DNA from: Vicinamibacterales bacterium
GTDB lineage: Bacteria > Acidobacteriota > Vicinamibacteria > Vicinamibacterales > SCN-69-37
DNA length: 64,000 nt
Direction: 5' to 3'
Assembly (NCBI GenBank): GCA_030827135.1
Contig: JAURFE010000007.1
Location: forward strand, 49,221 to 113,220
Both the position numbers and the translations under genes were made by a program. Shown here one piece after another: positions 49,918-59,123 of the stretch. The notes beneath the pieces are model-generated. The model was not told the DNA's origin. It saw nothing but the letters and a program-made list of their open reading frames with translations, and did no database searches. Each line of letters starts with the position of its first letter. Within the stretch, counting starts at the first letter, position 1.

Positions 49918-51378
49918 ATGCCGCCTCGTGTGAGATTTGCGCCGTCGCCAACCGGGTACCTGCACGTGGGCGGGGCGAGGACGGCGTTGTTCAACTGGCT
50001 GTACGCACGCCGGCATGGTGGCACGTTCATCCTTCGCATCGAAGACACCGACGTCGCCCGCTCCTCGGACGACATGGTCAGCGGCATTCTGAGCAGCTTG
50101 ACGTGGCTGGGGCTGACGTGGGACGAAGGCCCCGGTGTCGGCGGTCCGCACGCGCCGTATTTCCAGACAGAACGGCTCGACAAATACCGCGCAGCCGCGG
50201 ATCGACTTGTGGCGTCGGGCCACGCGTACTTCTGTTACTGCACACCTGAAGACCTCAAGGCCAAACGCGATGCGGCAGAGGCCGCTGGAACCGCGTGGAG
50301 TTATGACCGCGCCTGCACGGCGCTGTCGGCTGAGGACATTGCCGCGCGGGAAGCCGCCGCCACACCCAGGGCCGTTCGGTTCCTCGTCCCGCCAGGCACC
50401 ACGTCGTTTACCGATCTCGTTCGCGGGCACATTGAGTTTGCGCGTGAACACATTGACGACTTCGTGATCATCCGCTCGGATGGGTTCCCGACCTACCACC
50501 TCTCGGTTGTGGTCGACGACGTGGAGATGGAGATTACACAGGTGGTCCGCGGCGACGACCATATCTCCAACACGCCGAAGCAGGTGCTGTTGTATGAAGC
50601 ACTGGGAGCCCCGGTCCCTGAGTTCGCGCACGTTCCGCTGATTCTCGGCCCTGACAAGAAGCGGCTGAGCAAGCGGCACGGCGCGACGTCGGTGGGCGAA
50701 TACGAAACGCAGGGCTATCTGCCCGAAGCGATGATCAATTTCCTCGCGTTGCTCGGCTGGTCCCCTGGAGGCAACCAGGAGCTCTACAGTCGCGACGAAC
50801 TGATCGAGCGTTTCACGCTCGACGGCATCAGCGGCGGCAACGCCGTGTTCAACGTGGACAAGCTCGACTGGTTCAATCAGCAGCACATCGTCAGGTTGTC
50901 CAATGACGACGTATTGCATCGACTGCAGAGGGACCTTCGTCTGGCAGGCCTGTGGCGCGACACATTGCTGAACACCGAGTTCGGCTGGGTCAGTTGCGTC
51001 CTCGACCTGTTGAAGCCACGGGCACGCAAACTCGCTGACGTGATTGAACCCCTGCGCGCGTTCCTGCTCGATGAGGTGGTGTACGACGAGGCCGCCGTGG
51101 CCAAACATCTGTCTGGACCGGACGTGCGTGAGCATTTGCGTGCGTGGGCGGCGGTGGTGGCGGAGTTGCCGGACCTCGAGCCGGCTGCGACCGAGGCCGC
51201 ACTGCGATCAGTTGCTGACGCGCGAGGCATCAAGGCTGGTGTGCTGATTCACGGCACACGCGTCGCCGTGACAGGGCAGGCCGTCAGTCCTGGACTCTTC
51301 GAGGTACTCGAACTGGTGGGGAAGGCACGCGTCGTCGCGCGCCTTACCACCGCAGCGAACGGCGTCCCCGCCAGATAG
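49918..51378 (+). CDS. gltX: Glutamyl-tRNA synthetase
   Basis: 486 residues. The class-I HIGH-type motif is APSPTGYLHVGGARTAL (residues 8-24) and the KMSKS motif is DKKRLSKRHGATSVGEY near 244-260. The anticodon-binding α-helical domain fills the C-terminus, with IKAGVLIHGTRVAVTGQAV near 440. It charges tRNA-Glu and, if discriminating, only that; GatCAB use cannot be judged here. Single gene, 119 bp after arsC. Confidence 0.95.
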   Translation: MPPRVRFAPSPTGYLHVGGARTALFNWLYARRHGGTFILRIEDTDVARSSDDMVSGILSSLTWLGLTWDEGPGVGGPHAPYFQTERLDKYRAAADRLVASGHAYFCYCTPEDLKAKRDAAEAAGTAWSYDRACTALSAEDIAAREAAATPRAVRFLVPPGTTSFTDLVRGHIEFAREHIDDFVIIRSDGFPTYHLSVVVDDVEMEITQVVRGDDHISNTPKQVLLYEALGAPVPEFAHVPLILGPDKKRLSKRHGATSVGEYETQGYLPEAMINFLALLGWSPGGNQELYSRDELIERFTLDGISGGNAVFNVDKLDWFNQQHIVRLSNDDVLHRLQRDLRLAGLWRDTLLNTEFGWVSCVLDLLKPRARKLADVIEPLRAFLLDEVVYDEAAVAKHLSGPDVREHLRAWAAVVAELPDLEPAATEAALRSVADARGIKAGVLIHGTRVAVTGQAVSPGLFEVLELVGKARVVARLTTAANGVPAR

Positions 51379-51551
51379 GGCCTTCTTCGACGAATTGCCA
51401 CTCCGGGTTGCGAGAAGGGGCTCGCATCGCCGCGAGTGTCCTGTCGAACAGCGCCTGACAACGTGGTCACCTGCGCCAGGTCACCGATGCGACGCCCCAG
51501 TTCCTTCTCCGCATCGTCCAGGCGGTAAGCTGCTATCGGTCCGGATACTCC

Positions 51552-52223
51552 ATGGCTGCAACTCGATCCCCGGTTCCTCGACTTTCCCGTGTGCAATCGC
51601 GTGCAACCCCGGGCACTTCCAGCCCTGCCGAGGTCTTCGAGGTTGGACGCCGGTACCTGATGAGAGCCGATCCGCGCCTGGCCGAAGTGATCCGGCGAAC
51701 GGGGCGGGTGCGGCCGGATTTTGGTCGCCGTGACCCGTTTGATGCCCTCGTGCGGGCCGTGATCTCCCAGCAGTTGTCGACAAGGGCCGCCGACACCATC
51801 CGGGGGCGCGTGGTGGCGTTGATGCCGCGGTTGTCGCCGGACGCGTTGCTGGGCGTCCCGGTCACGGCGCTTCGGGCCGCCGGATTAAGTGGACAGAAAG
51901 CCGCGTACTTGCGGGACCTTGCGGAGCGGGTCGCGGACGGACGCCTCGATCTGCACGCCCTGCAGGGACTCACCGATGAGGAAGTCATTGAAGTCATTGT
52001 CGCGGTCAAAGGGTTTGGCCGATGGACGGCTCAGATGTTCCTGATGTTTTGCCTCCACCGGCCTGACGTCCTGCCCACCGGCGACCTGGGCATCGTCAAA
52101 GGCTTTCAGCATGTGCTGGCCATGAAACGCCGGCCTTCGGTCCGCACAATGGAACGGGCGGCAAAAGTGTGGCGGCCGTACCGGTCGATCGCCTGCTGGT
52201 ATCTCTGGCGAACCCAGGAATAG
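51552..52223 (+). CDS. alkA: AlkA-like DNA-3-methyladenine glycosylase (HhH-GPD)
   Basis: 223 residues. Helix-hairpin-helix is seen as LRAAGLSGQKAAYLRDLA near 113 and VKGFGRWTAQMFLMF near 157, followed by the catalytic Asp in VLPTGDLGIVKG near 180. AVISQQLSTRAADTI near 72 is typical. It excises alkylated purines for base-excision repair. The first 25 residues are unconserved, so the true start may be the internal ATG near residue 37. It lacks the N-terminal E. coli AlkA domain, like many bacterial MAG enzymes. Confidence 0.88.
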   Translation: MAATRSPVPRLSRVQSRATPGTSSPAEVFEVGRRYLMRADPRLAEVIRRTGRVRPDFGRRDPFDALVRAVISQQLSTRAADTIRGRVVALMPRLSPDALLGVPVTALRAAGLSGQKAAYLRDLAERVADGRLDLHALQGLTDEEVIEVIVAVKGFGRWTAQMFLMFCLHRPDVLPTGDLGIVKGFQHVLAMKRRPSVRTMERAAKVWRPYRSIACWYLWRTQE

Positions 52224-52264
52224 CAGGCAACGCCACCCAATCCCCGGACGTATCCGACTGCCAG

Positions 52265-53632
52265 ATGCTCCTGAGACGCCTGCTGTTTATCGCCTTTCTG
52301 CTCTCCCTGGCCGCAGCGGCACTCGCGTTGTGGTCCGTCGACCGCGTGCGGGCCCGCGATCGGGCGTTGGCCGTCGAGTGGATGGCGGCGTCTTTTCAGA
52401 CCGACCTCATTCGCGCGCGGTGTGAGGCAAACCCGAAGTGGTTCCTGGCCGGGCCCCGGGAAGATGCACCCAGCGCGGCACTGCTCGCGGACCCGGATGC
52501 CGATGTGCTGGCGCCACGTCCGGACGCCTCGCCGCGCCCGGTGGAGTTCTTCGCGTACGACGTCGAGCAGATTGGCCAGAGCACGGCGGCTCCGCGCATT
52601 CCGGCCACCATGCGGGCCCAGTTGAGCGCGGGAGCCCTGACCGTCACTGAATCGTTCACGACCCCACTCGGGACGGGCACACAAACCGCGTTGGCTACGC
52701 AGTGGGAAGGTCCCTGTGCCTTTCTGCTGTTCCGGATGCATCCTGCCGCCGGGCAGTTCCAGCAGCGCGCCCTTCTCTTCGGAGGATTCACGCTTGTGGC
52801 GTTTGCGGGGATCATGCTGGTGGCCTGGCCGATCGAGCGGCGCGTCCGCCGCATTGGTGCCCAGATGCGGGCATCGGCGCGCACTGAATACCGGGAGCCG
52901 GCCGCCGTCAGTGGGCGCGACGAGCTGAGTCAGCTCGGGTTTGCGTTCAACGAAGCCGGGCTCGACATCAATCGCCTGCACACGGACTTCCGCGATCGTG
53001 ATGCCGACTCCCGCCGGTTTCTGTCCTACATCACGGCGGATACCGAAGCGTTGCTTCAGTCCGCGTTGACGTCGGCTGACGCGTCCCGGATCGTCGCCGA
53101 GGCGCTGCGCCTCAGCAACGTTGTCGTCGGTGCGCAACTGCGCGATGCCGCGCCGCGGGCCGCGACACCGGTCGATGTTGGTGGCGTTGTCACGACCGTT
53201 GCACGCGAGTTCGAACATCTCGCGGCCGCCCGCCACGTCACGATCGATCTTCACCGGCTGGACCCGGGCGTCATCCTGCAGTGTGATCCACTGCTCCTCG
53301 CGCAGGCCCTGCGCAACGTGATGGCTCTGGCCCTCGAGCGCGAACCGTCCGGCGGGCGTATCGTCGCCGAGGTGCGCAAAGGGACGGGCGAGAGTTTCTC
53401 GCTGCGGGTGACAGATACCGGTCAAAACCTGACGGATCCCGAAGTACGCAAGTTGAATGCGGTGCGCCGGTTCCGCGGCGACGAGGGACGGGGCGCAGAC
53501 CTTCGCGGGGACATCGGCCTTGGTCTGGCCGTTGTCCACGAGGTGTGCCATCGCTACCACCTTCACCTGACCTTCCAGCGCCCGGTCACTGGCGGCCTTG
53601 AAGTCGAGATCGGGACAGCGGCGCTGGTGTAG
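52265..53632 (+). CDS. Degenerate sensor histidine kinase (no phosphoacceptor His)
   Basis: 455 residues from ATG at 52265. TM1 is LLFIAFLLSLAAAALALW, the periplasmic domain is about 25-170, and TM2 FGGFTLVAFAGIMLVAWPI is near 180, then a HAMP-like linker. Where a DHp H-box is expected (near 245-265) the sequence reads SRRFLSYITADTEALLQ, with no histidine. The ATPase keeps a partial N box (ALRNVMALALE near 348), a weak G1 (DTGQNL near 383) and a good G2 (GLGLAVVHEV near 418). It may bind ATP but is unlikely to autophosphorylate. No response regulator is adjacent; a DUF2157 membrane protein follows by 9 bp. Confidence 0.8.
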   Translation: MLLRRLLFIAFLLSLAAAALALWSVDRVRARDRALAVEWMAASFQTDLIRARCEANPKWFLAGPREDAPSAALLADPDADVLAPRPDASPRPVEFFAYDVEQIGQSTAAPRIPATMRAQLSAGALTVTESFTTPLGTGTQTALATQWEGPCAFLLFRMHPAAGQFQQRALLFGGFTLVAFAGIMLVAWPIERRVRRIGAQMRASARTEYREPAAVSGRDELSQLGFAFNEAGLDINRLHTDFRDRDADSRRFLSYITADTEALLQSALTSADASRIVAEALRLSNVVVGAQLRDAAPRAATPVDVGGVVTTVAREFEHLAAARHVTIDLHRLDPGVILQCDPLLLAQALRNVMALALEREPSGGRIVAEVRKGTGESFSLRVTDTGQNLTDPEVRKLNAVRRFRGDEGRGADLRGDIGLGLAVVHEVCHRYHLHLTFQRPVTGGLEVEIGTAALV

Positions 53633-53641
53633 CCTTGGACC

Positions 53642-54889
53642 ATGGCGCACGAATGGTTGACCCGGGAAAGTGAACGCTGGACTGAAGACGGCCTGATCAC
53701 GCCGGCCCAGCGGCAGGCCATCCTTGCCCGTTACCCGGATGAGCAGGCGGCGTTCGGCGGCGCCACGCTCGCGTGGCTGGCGTGGCTCGTCGCGGGGTTT
53801 GGTCTGATCCTGCTGGTCGCGTGGAATTGGGAGGGGCTCTCCCACGCAGTCAAAGTTGGCGGCACAGCGGTGTTGACGCTGGCTGCGTATGCGGCAACCG
53901 CGTGGTCCGCGCGGGCGGGTCGCGGTGGCCGGGCGGAGTTGCTGGCGTTTGCCGGCTCGCTGCTGGCGGGCGCGTTCATCGCTGCGGCCACCGACATGTG
54001 GAACGTCGGCGACACGCAGACGTGGTCGCTTCTGGCGTGGGCCGTCGTCATTGCGGTCACGGCCGCTGTGATGGCGTCGCCGACCACCGTGGCTCTTGGT
54101 GCCGGCGTGTTGTTGTTCTGGGTGATGACCGACACCGGTCGGCCGCCTGCGTCGTGGGCCTTTCTTGTGGTGTTCGCGGTGCTCGCCACCGCACTGGAGC
54201 GCCGAACCCACTGGCTGGCCTCCGGGTCGGTGAGTGTCGCGTTCGGCGGGTTTGTCACACTCACCGCGATGGAGTTGTGGCGCACGCCGTCGGCGGCTCC
54301 CGCCGCGTTTCTGCTGGCGGTTGGGGCGGCGCTCGATGCCTGGGCGCATCGAACAACGGGTCGTCCTGCGTTCGCCCGCACCACTCCGGCGCTGGGATTC
54401 ACCATCGCCGGGTTCGGGTTCCTGACGATTGAGTCCCTCACGCGTTCGGCTCTTGGGCTGTGGATGCCGGACCCTGCGACGATGGGCCCGGCGCTCGTGC
54501 TGTTGGTCGCGCTGATCACGGTCGCGATCTGGACTCCTGGTGTCACTCGCGCCAGAGTGACGGGACTGGTCGCACTCGCCTGGATGGTGATGTGGATGAC
54601 GACCGGGGCACTGGCCGACATGCCCATCGTGTTCGGCTGGGTCTGGCTGCTCGTGGCCAGCGCGGGGCTGGTTGGCGTGGCGATCTCGGCGATCCGGGAG
54701 TCGGCAACCATCCAGAGTCGTGCTGTCCTCCTGGCAGGGATCGCGTCGATTCTGACTCTGGTGCTGGTCCACGTGACCGCCGGCCCGAACAGGTTTGGCC
54801 GGTCGGCTCTGGTCCTGCTGGCATCGGCGGCGGCCTTGTGGTGGAGCACAACTCGTCAGAAGCCCTCGCGAGTACAGCCCGTTCTCTGA
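53642..54889 (+). CDS. DUF2157-type polytopic membrane protein
   Basis: 415 residues. The N-terminal WTEDGLITPAQRQAILARY (about 13-31) is the DUF2157 hallmark cytoplasmic motif. The rest is about 12 hydrophobic segments rich in Ala, Val and Trp with very short loops. Function in the family is unknown. It starts 9 bp after the degenerate kinase, so both are likely one transcript and the kinase-like protein may sense or partner it. Confidence 0.75.
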   Translation: MAHEWLTRESERWTEDGLITPAQRQAILARYPDEQAAFGGATLAWLAWLVAGFGLILLVAWNWEGLSHAVKVGGTAVLTLAAYAATAWSARAGRGGRAELLAFAGSLLAGAFIAAATDMWNVGDTQTWSLLAWAVVIAVTAAVMASPTTVALGAGVLLFWVMTDTGRPPASWAFLVVFAVLATALERRTHWLASGSVSVAFGGFVTLTAMELWRTPSAAPAAFLLAVGAALDAWAHRTTGRPAFARTTPALGFTIAGFGFLTIESLTRSALGLWMPDPATMGPALVLLVALITVAIWTPGVTRARVTGLVALAWMVMWMTTGALADMPIVFGWVWLLVASAGLVGVAISAIRESATIQSRAVLLAGIASILTLVLVHVTAGPNRFGRSALVLLASAAALWWSTTRQKPSRVQPVL

Positions 54890-54903
54890 TATCAGATCCC
54901 TGC

Positions 54904-55236
54904 ATGAGAACTCTCCGAGTCGCACTGTACGTGTGTCTGGCCTCGGTCCTGACGTTGCCGCTCGCCGCCTCCCAGGCCGGTTCATCGGCTGCCAGGTGGG
55001 ATATCAACGCGCCCGTCGGGCCGACAACGCCCATCGAGTTTGATACCAACGAAGGCACATGGATGAACGTCGACGTCAGCCCCGACGGTCTCTGGAATAT
55101 CTGGACGATGCAGACTGATGGTTCGGACTGCGCCGTTACCTCTATGGTGATGTTGAATGGCCGCCTGCTTGACGGTTCATTGAACGACGTGGGCAGCACG
55201 ACAAAGCGTCCGCCGTTCTGGTTCGAGGGTCGGTAG
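54904..55236 (+). pseudogene. Internally deleted TolB-propeller/amidohydrolase relic
   Basis: 110 codons, open. A signal peptide (about 1-22, ALYVCLASVLTLPLAASQA) is followed by PTTPIEFDTNEGTWMNVDVS, the start of exported TolB-amidohydrolases such as the gene at 61303 (there TSEGTWLSLDLSPDG). The TolB repeat then jumps to LWNIWTMQTDG, and from about residue 80 to NGRLLDGSLNDVG and PPFWFEGR, which looks like the C-terminus of the same family. Hundreds of intervening residues, including the metal-binding HxH, are gone. In-frame deletions make it a short ORF unlikely to be active. Confidence 0.65.
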
Positions 55237-55261
55237 AAGAAGCACGATTGGTCAGTGTGAT

Positions 55262-56839
55262 ATGCGCGCTAAGTCACGTCGTACCTTTATCAAGTCCACC
55301 CTGGCGCTCGGTGCCATAACGGCGATCGCGCCTCGTGTGCTGCGTGCTGATGACGAGTTCGACTTCGTCGTCATTGGCGCCGGGTCGAGTGGGTGTGTGG
55401 TGGCGAATCGGCTGACAGCGGATCCGCAGACGCGGGTGTTGTTGCTCGAGGCGGGCGGGCCTGACATGCACCCGCTAATCCCGGCGATTGGGCAATGGAC
55501 GTCGTTGGTCGGGTCGGAGGTTGACTGGAAGTACTCGACAGAGCCTGAGCCGGGACTTGGCGGGCGATCGGTTCCGTGGCCGAGGGGGAAAACGTACGGC
55601 GGATCGAGTGCGATCAGCGCGGCGGCCTACGTGCGCGGGCACCAGCGCAATTTTGATGACTGGTCGACCGGCTGTGGTCCGACGTGGAGTTTCCGCGAAG
55701 TGTTGCCGTGGTTCCGGAAGTCGGAGGACAACACACGCGGGCTGTCTGACTATCACGGCGTGGGCGGGCCGATGTCGGTCGCCGACACGACCGATCCACA
55801 CGCGGGCCATGAGGCGTTCCTCGGGGGCGCACGCGAGCTGGGGTTTGCGGCCGACCCGCGCTGGGACTTCAACGGCGCGCAGCAGGAACAGGGCGCCGGG
55901 TATTACCAGAAGAATCTGAAAGACGGCCGGCGGCATTCAGCGGCGGATGGTTTTCTGAAACCAATCCTGAATCGACCCAACCTCACGGTTCGTCCCTGGA
56001 GCCAGGTCAAGCGTCTGCTCTTTACCGGCACGCGAGTCACGGGCGTCGAGTACCTCCGCCAATCGGTCGTCGAGCGCGTCTCGGTCACAAGGGAAGTGAT
56101 CCTCTCTGCGGGCGCGATCGACTCGCCGAAGGTCCTGATGTTGTCCGGTGTTGGCCCGGCGGACCACCTGCGCGAGCGCGGAATTCCCGTCGTACTCGAC
56201 CTGCCGGGCGTTGGGGGCAATCTGCATGACCACCCCCGGATCGGGTTGCGGTGGGCGGGTCTCACGACGCTGCCTGGCTCGTCGGTGTCGGCCGGGTTGT
56301 TCGCCAGTTCCGGCATCAATCGCGGGGCGCCGGACATCCAGTTCTACGTGGGGCGTGGCCTCAGCGCGCCAGATCCGGCGATTGCGTTTTCTGTGGTGCT
56401 GTCGCGGCCGCACAGCCGTGGCCGGCTGCGCCTGCGCTCGGCGGACCCATTGGCGGCGCCTGCCATCCACGCCGGGTATTTTTCGGATGCCCGGGACATG
56501 GACGTGGCAGTCGAGGCCGTTCGACTGGCCAGGGCGATCGCGCACACGAAGGGTTATGAACGCCTGCGTGGTGCCGCAGAGAGCCCGCTCCAGACGGACG
56601 TCTCTCCAGCGCAGGTGCGTGCGTTTGTTCGGCGCACGGCATCTACCATCTACCACCCCGGCGGCACGTGCCGGATGGGCCGGGGGCGAGACGCGGTCGT
56701 TGATCCCACATTACGGGTATTTGGCGTCGATGGATTGCGGGTCGCAGACGCCTCGGTCATGCCGACCGTCGTCAACAGCCAGACCCACGCGGCGTGCGTG
56801 ATGATTGGCGAGCGGGCGGCCGCATTCGCCCTCGATTGA
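55262..56839 (+). CDS. Tat-exported GMC-family FAD oxidoreductase
   Basis: 525 residues. The N-terminal SRRTFIKSTLALGAITAIA is a twin-arginine signal. The FAD motif VVIGAGSSGCVVANRL is near 36-51, and GMC signatures follow: RGKTYGGSSAISAAAYVRG near 108 and GAIDSPKVLMLSGVGP near 285. The C-terminal active site keeps a His in YHPGGTCRMG near 461 and a second His in NSQTHAACVMIGERAA, where many GMC enzymes have NTNAP. Substrate is probably an alcohol, sugar or sterol; not assignable. It stands alone. Confidence 0.9.
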   Translation: MRAKSRRTFIKSTLALGAITAIAPRVLRADDEFDFVVIGAGSSGCVVANRLTADPQTRVLLLEAGGPDMHPLIPAIGQWTSLVGSEVDWKYSTEPEPGLGGRSVPWPRGKTYGGSSAISAAAYVRGHQRNFDDWSTGCGPTWSFREVLPWFRKSEDNTRGLSDYHGVGGPMSVADTTDPHAGHEAFLGGARELGFAADPRWDFNGAQQEQGAGYYQKNLKDGRRHSAADGFLKPILNRPNLTVRPWSQVKRLLFTGTRVTGVEYLRQSVVERVSVTREVILSAGAIDSPKVLMLSGVGPADHLRERGIPVVLDLPGVGGNLHDHPRIGLRWAGLTTLPGSSVSAGLFASSGINRGAPDIQFYVGRGLSAPDPAIAFSVVLSRPHSRGRLRLRSADPLAAPAIHAGYFSDARDMDVAVEAVRLARAIAHTKGYERLRGAAESPLQTDVSPAQVRAFVRRTASTIYHPGGTCRMGRGRDAVVDPTLRVFGVDGLRVADASVMPTVVNSQTHAACVMIGERAAAFALD

Positions 56840-56923
56840 CCCCGTCGCCGGGCTCCGGGCTTGCCGGGCCGGGCGCGGACCTGTTAACTTAGAGGGGTTC
56901 GTCGGTTGCGACCCGACCCGTGC

Positions 56924-56997
56924 TGGGACGTCGTTCAACGGTAGGACAGCAGACTCTGACTCTGCTTATTGGGGTTCGAATCCCTGCGTCCCAGCCA
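56924..56997 (+). tRNA. tRNA-Gln(CUG)
   Basis: 74 nt including CCA. The acceptor stem is TGGGACG/CGTCCCA, the D-loop CGTTCAACGGTAGGAC, the anticodon loop CTCTGAC gives anticodon CTG, and the T-loop is GGTTCGAATCC. Reads CAG. Unlike the two serine tRNAs it has no palindromic element at its 3' end; a convergent gene ends 10 bp later. Confidence 0.96.
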
Positions 56998-57007
56998 AAT
57001 TTTCCCT

Positions 57008-57733
57008 TCATCCGGCAAGTCCCGCGATCTCAGCCCTGGTCAATTCCCGCCAGGTGCCAATCGGCAGGGTGCCGATCGCGATCTCCCCGATCTTCACGCG
57101 GACAAGTTTGAGGACATGGGAATCGAGCGCTTCGACCATCCGACGCACCTGACGGTTGCGCCCCTCGGTCAACGTGATTTCAAAGTGGGTGTACTTCCCT
57201 GAATCGCGGAGGCGGGTGATGCCGGCCGGGCGCGTCGGCCCATCAGTCAGCTCGATGCCATCGCGCAACTGATCCAGCTGGGCGTCTGTGAGCAGCGTTG
57301 AGGCTTTCACGAGATAGGTCTTCGGCACGTGCGACTGAGGATTGGTCACACGTTCGGCAAACTGGTTGTCGTTGGTCATGATCAGCAACCCGGACGTGTC
57401 CAGGTCGAGCCGCCCCACCGGAGACACAAAGGTGCCGACGTCGGCGATCAGGTCATACACCGTCGGGCGCCCCTCCGGGTCCTTGTAGGTGGTCAGGTAG
57501 CCCTTGGGTTTGTAGAGCAGCAGGTATACACGTTTCTGCTGCTGCAGGGGCTGGTCGTCAAAGCGGACACGGTCGCGATCCATGTCCACCCACTGGTCCG
57601 GGTTCTGCACGACACGCCCGTTCACCTTGACGCGCCCGGCATGGATCCAGCTCCGCGCCTCTACGCGTGACCCGATGCCGGCTTTGGACAGCACGCGTTC
57701 GAGGGTCTTTAAGGGCCGCTTCTCCGTGGTCAC
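57008..57733 (-). CDS. RluB/RsuA-type pseudouridine synthase
   Basis: 241 residues. The N-terminal S4 domain is LERVLSKAGIGSRVEARSWI with GRVKVNGRVV near 33-42. The catalytic Asp is Asp110 in VGRLDLDTSGLLIMTND. EGRNRQVRRMVEAL near 195 is the family C-terminal motif. It converts a uridine in 23S rRNA (RluB/E/F-like) or 16S rRNA (RsuA-like) to pseudouridine; length and the linker favour RluB. Convergent with tRNA-Gln. Confidence 0.92.
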   Translation of the reverse strand: MTTEKRPLKTLERVLSKAGIGSRVEARSWIHAGRVKVNGRVVQNPDQWVDMDRDRVRFDDQPLQQQKRVYLLLYKPKGYLTTYKDPEGRPTVYDLIADVGTFVSPVGRLDLDTSGLLIMTNDNQFAERVTNPQSHVPKTYLVKASTLLTDAQLDQLRDGIELTDGPTRPAGITRLRDSGKYTHFEITLTEGRNRQVRRMVEALDSHVLKLVRVKIGEIAIGTLPIGTWRELTRAEIAGLAG

Positions 57734-57913
57734 CGTCGTGGATTGTAGAACGGCCGATGCGAACTATTCCTCAACCCCGTGCACCGAATCCGGTGGACCT
57801 CTCGGAATTCAAACAGGACCGGAACGAACATCTGTCGGCGCCGCCTCCTCGCTCACAGACGAAGAGGTTGAACGCCGGGTGGACGCGAGTGTGTGGACGC
57901 CCGAGTACGTGCC

Positions 57914-58399
57914 CTATCGGTGTACTAATCCCACCATCGCCTGATAGTAGAACGGCTTGTAGTAGGGGCTGGTCTCGTTGTGGCACCGGGTACAGGTCGT
58001 CTCCGCGATCGCCGCCGTGCGGGCGTTGCTGGCGTCACCTCCCCGGGCGGCGTCCACGTGCCGTTTGCCAGGGCCGTGGCACGATTCGCACTGCACGTTG
58101 GGGTGCGTCGGCGTATCGCCTTCGGCCAGGATGGCCTCTGCCGGCCCTGTCACATGGCAACCGATGCACTTGCCGCCGATACGGTCGGCCGGCTGCAGCT
58201 TCATGAGGGCGCGGGCGTGTTTGGTCCGCGACCAGGCCTGGAAGACTTCTCCGTGACAATCCTTGCAGGTATCGGCGCCGACATAGTCGGCCATGGTCTG
58301 CGGTGAGGTGGCGGAGAGGGTGACGGAAGCGGGGTGTCGCGCGGCGAACGCTGTCACGAACAGAACGCCGGAGAGCAGCACCATGAATGAGCGAGCCAT
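57914..58399 (-). CDS. Small exported tetrahaem c-type cytochrome
   Basis: 161 residues from ATG at 58397-58399, with AAGGAGG 4 nt upstream. A signal sequence (about 1-20) precedes four CxxCH haem sites: 45-49 (CKDCH), 78-82 (CIGCH), 104-108 (CESCH) and 136-140 (CTRCH). The spacing, and additional His (61, 99, 114) as distal ligands, fit the cytochrome c554/NrfB-like fold (YVGADTCKDCHGEVFQAW). Such proteins shuttle electrons in the periplasm. No partner oxidoreductase is next to it. Confidence 0.9.
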   Translation of the reverse strand: MARSFMVLLSGVLFVTAFAARHPASVTLSATSPQTMADYVGADTCKDCHGEVFQAWSRTKHARALMKLQPADRIGGKCIGCHVTGPAEAILAEGDTPTHPNVQCESCHGPGKRHVDAARGGDASNARTAAIAETTCTRCHNETSPYYKPFYYQAMVGLVHR

Positions 58400-58481
58400 G
58401 GAGCCTCCTTGAACTGCTCTCAGTCTGCGCCTGTGCCGGGCCACTGTCAAACCGCGCGTGTTACGCTGCAGACGACCCTTT

Positions 58482-59123
58482 ATGACCGTCGCGCGCACCT
58501 ACCGGGCCGGACAATCCATCGAAGACGTCTGCCGCGCCTGCAAGACCGATCGCCTGCACACCGTCATGGCGACCGACGCGGCGGGCCACCCGATTCGTGT
58601 GGTGTGCGGCTACTGCCGCAGCGAACACAACTACCGTGGTGGACCACGCATCAACCTCGACAGCCGGCAGCCGTCCACGGCACCGACCCGCGCCGCGGAT
58701 ACACGCGAGCCACGTCAGCCGTTTCCCCTCGTCAGCGATCGCGAAAGGATCTCTGCTCCCATGTCCACCGGTTCGACCGACGATCTTGAGCTGCTGCTTC
58801 GACGCATCATTCGCGAGGAAACAGGACTGACGCCGGTCACACCGGCGGAGAAGTGGCGCGGTGGCCACCTCGTGCTTCGTCCAGGCAACCCGGCGTTGCA
58901 GGAGAAGTCCGGGCCCATCGAGACGTTTTTCAACAAGATCGTGATGCTCCGCAATCGCCTGCGCACACTTGAGCAGCGGGTGAATGCATCCGACCTGTCC
59001 GACGAAGCCAAAATCAAGCTGCAGGGATACATCACTGCGAGTTACGGTTCCCTTACCAGCTTCAACGTCCTGTTTGCTGATGATGAGGATCAATTCAAGG
59101 GCGCGGGACGCGACGGCGACTGA
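58482..59123 (+). CDS. Two-part protein: zinc ribbon plus helical domain, unknown function
   Basis: 213 residues from ATG at 58482. Residues 1-55 form a zinc ribbon with two CxxC pairs (DVCRACKTDR and VVCGYCRSEH). A linker follows, then a C-terminal helical domain (about 100-205: DLELLLRRIIREETGL, EKWRGGHLVLRPGNPALQEK in part, FFNKIVMLRNRLRTLEQ). The second half may start independently at MSTGSTDDLE (near 58760). It overlaps the methyltransferase gene by one base (TGATG). I do not recognise a named family. Confidence 0.75.
   Translation: MTVARTYRAGQSIEDVCRACKTDRLHTVMATDAAGHPIRVVCGYCRSEHNYRGGPRINLDSRQPSTAPTRAADTREPRQPFPLVSDRERISAPMSTGSTDDLELLLRRIIREETGLTPVTPAEKWRGGHLVLRPGNPALQEKSGPIETFFNKIVMLRNRLRTLEQRVNASDLSDEAKIKLQGYITASYGSLTSFNVLFADDEDQFKGAGRDGD

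Noticed and set aside
51379..51551. Small gene between gltX and the glycosylase
   Set aside because: Several short overlapping frames exist but none has a ribosome-binding site or recognisable sequence; I see nothing there.
52106..54985. 959-codon leftward open frame opposite the kinase and DUF2157 genes
   Set aside because: Composition is Arg/Gln/Pro-rich with no domain; it is the complement of two good coding genes.
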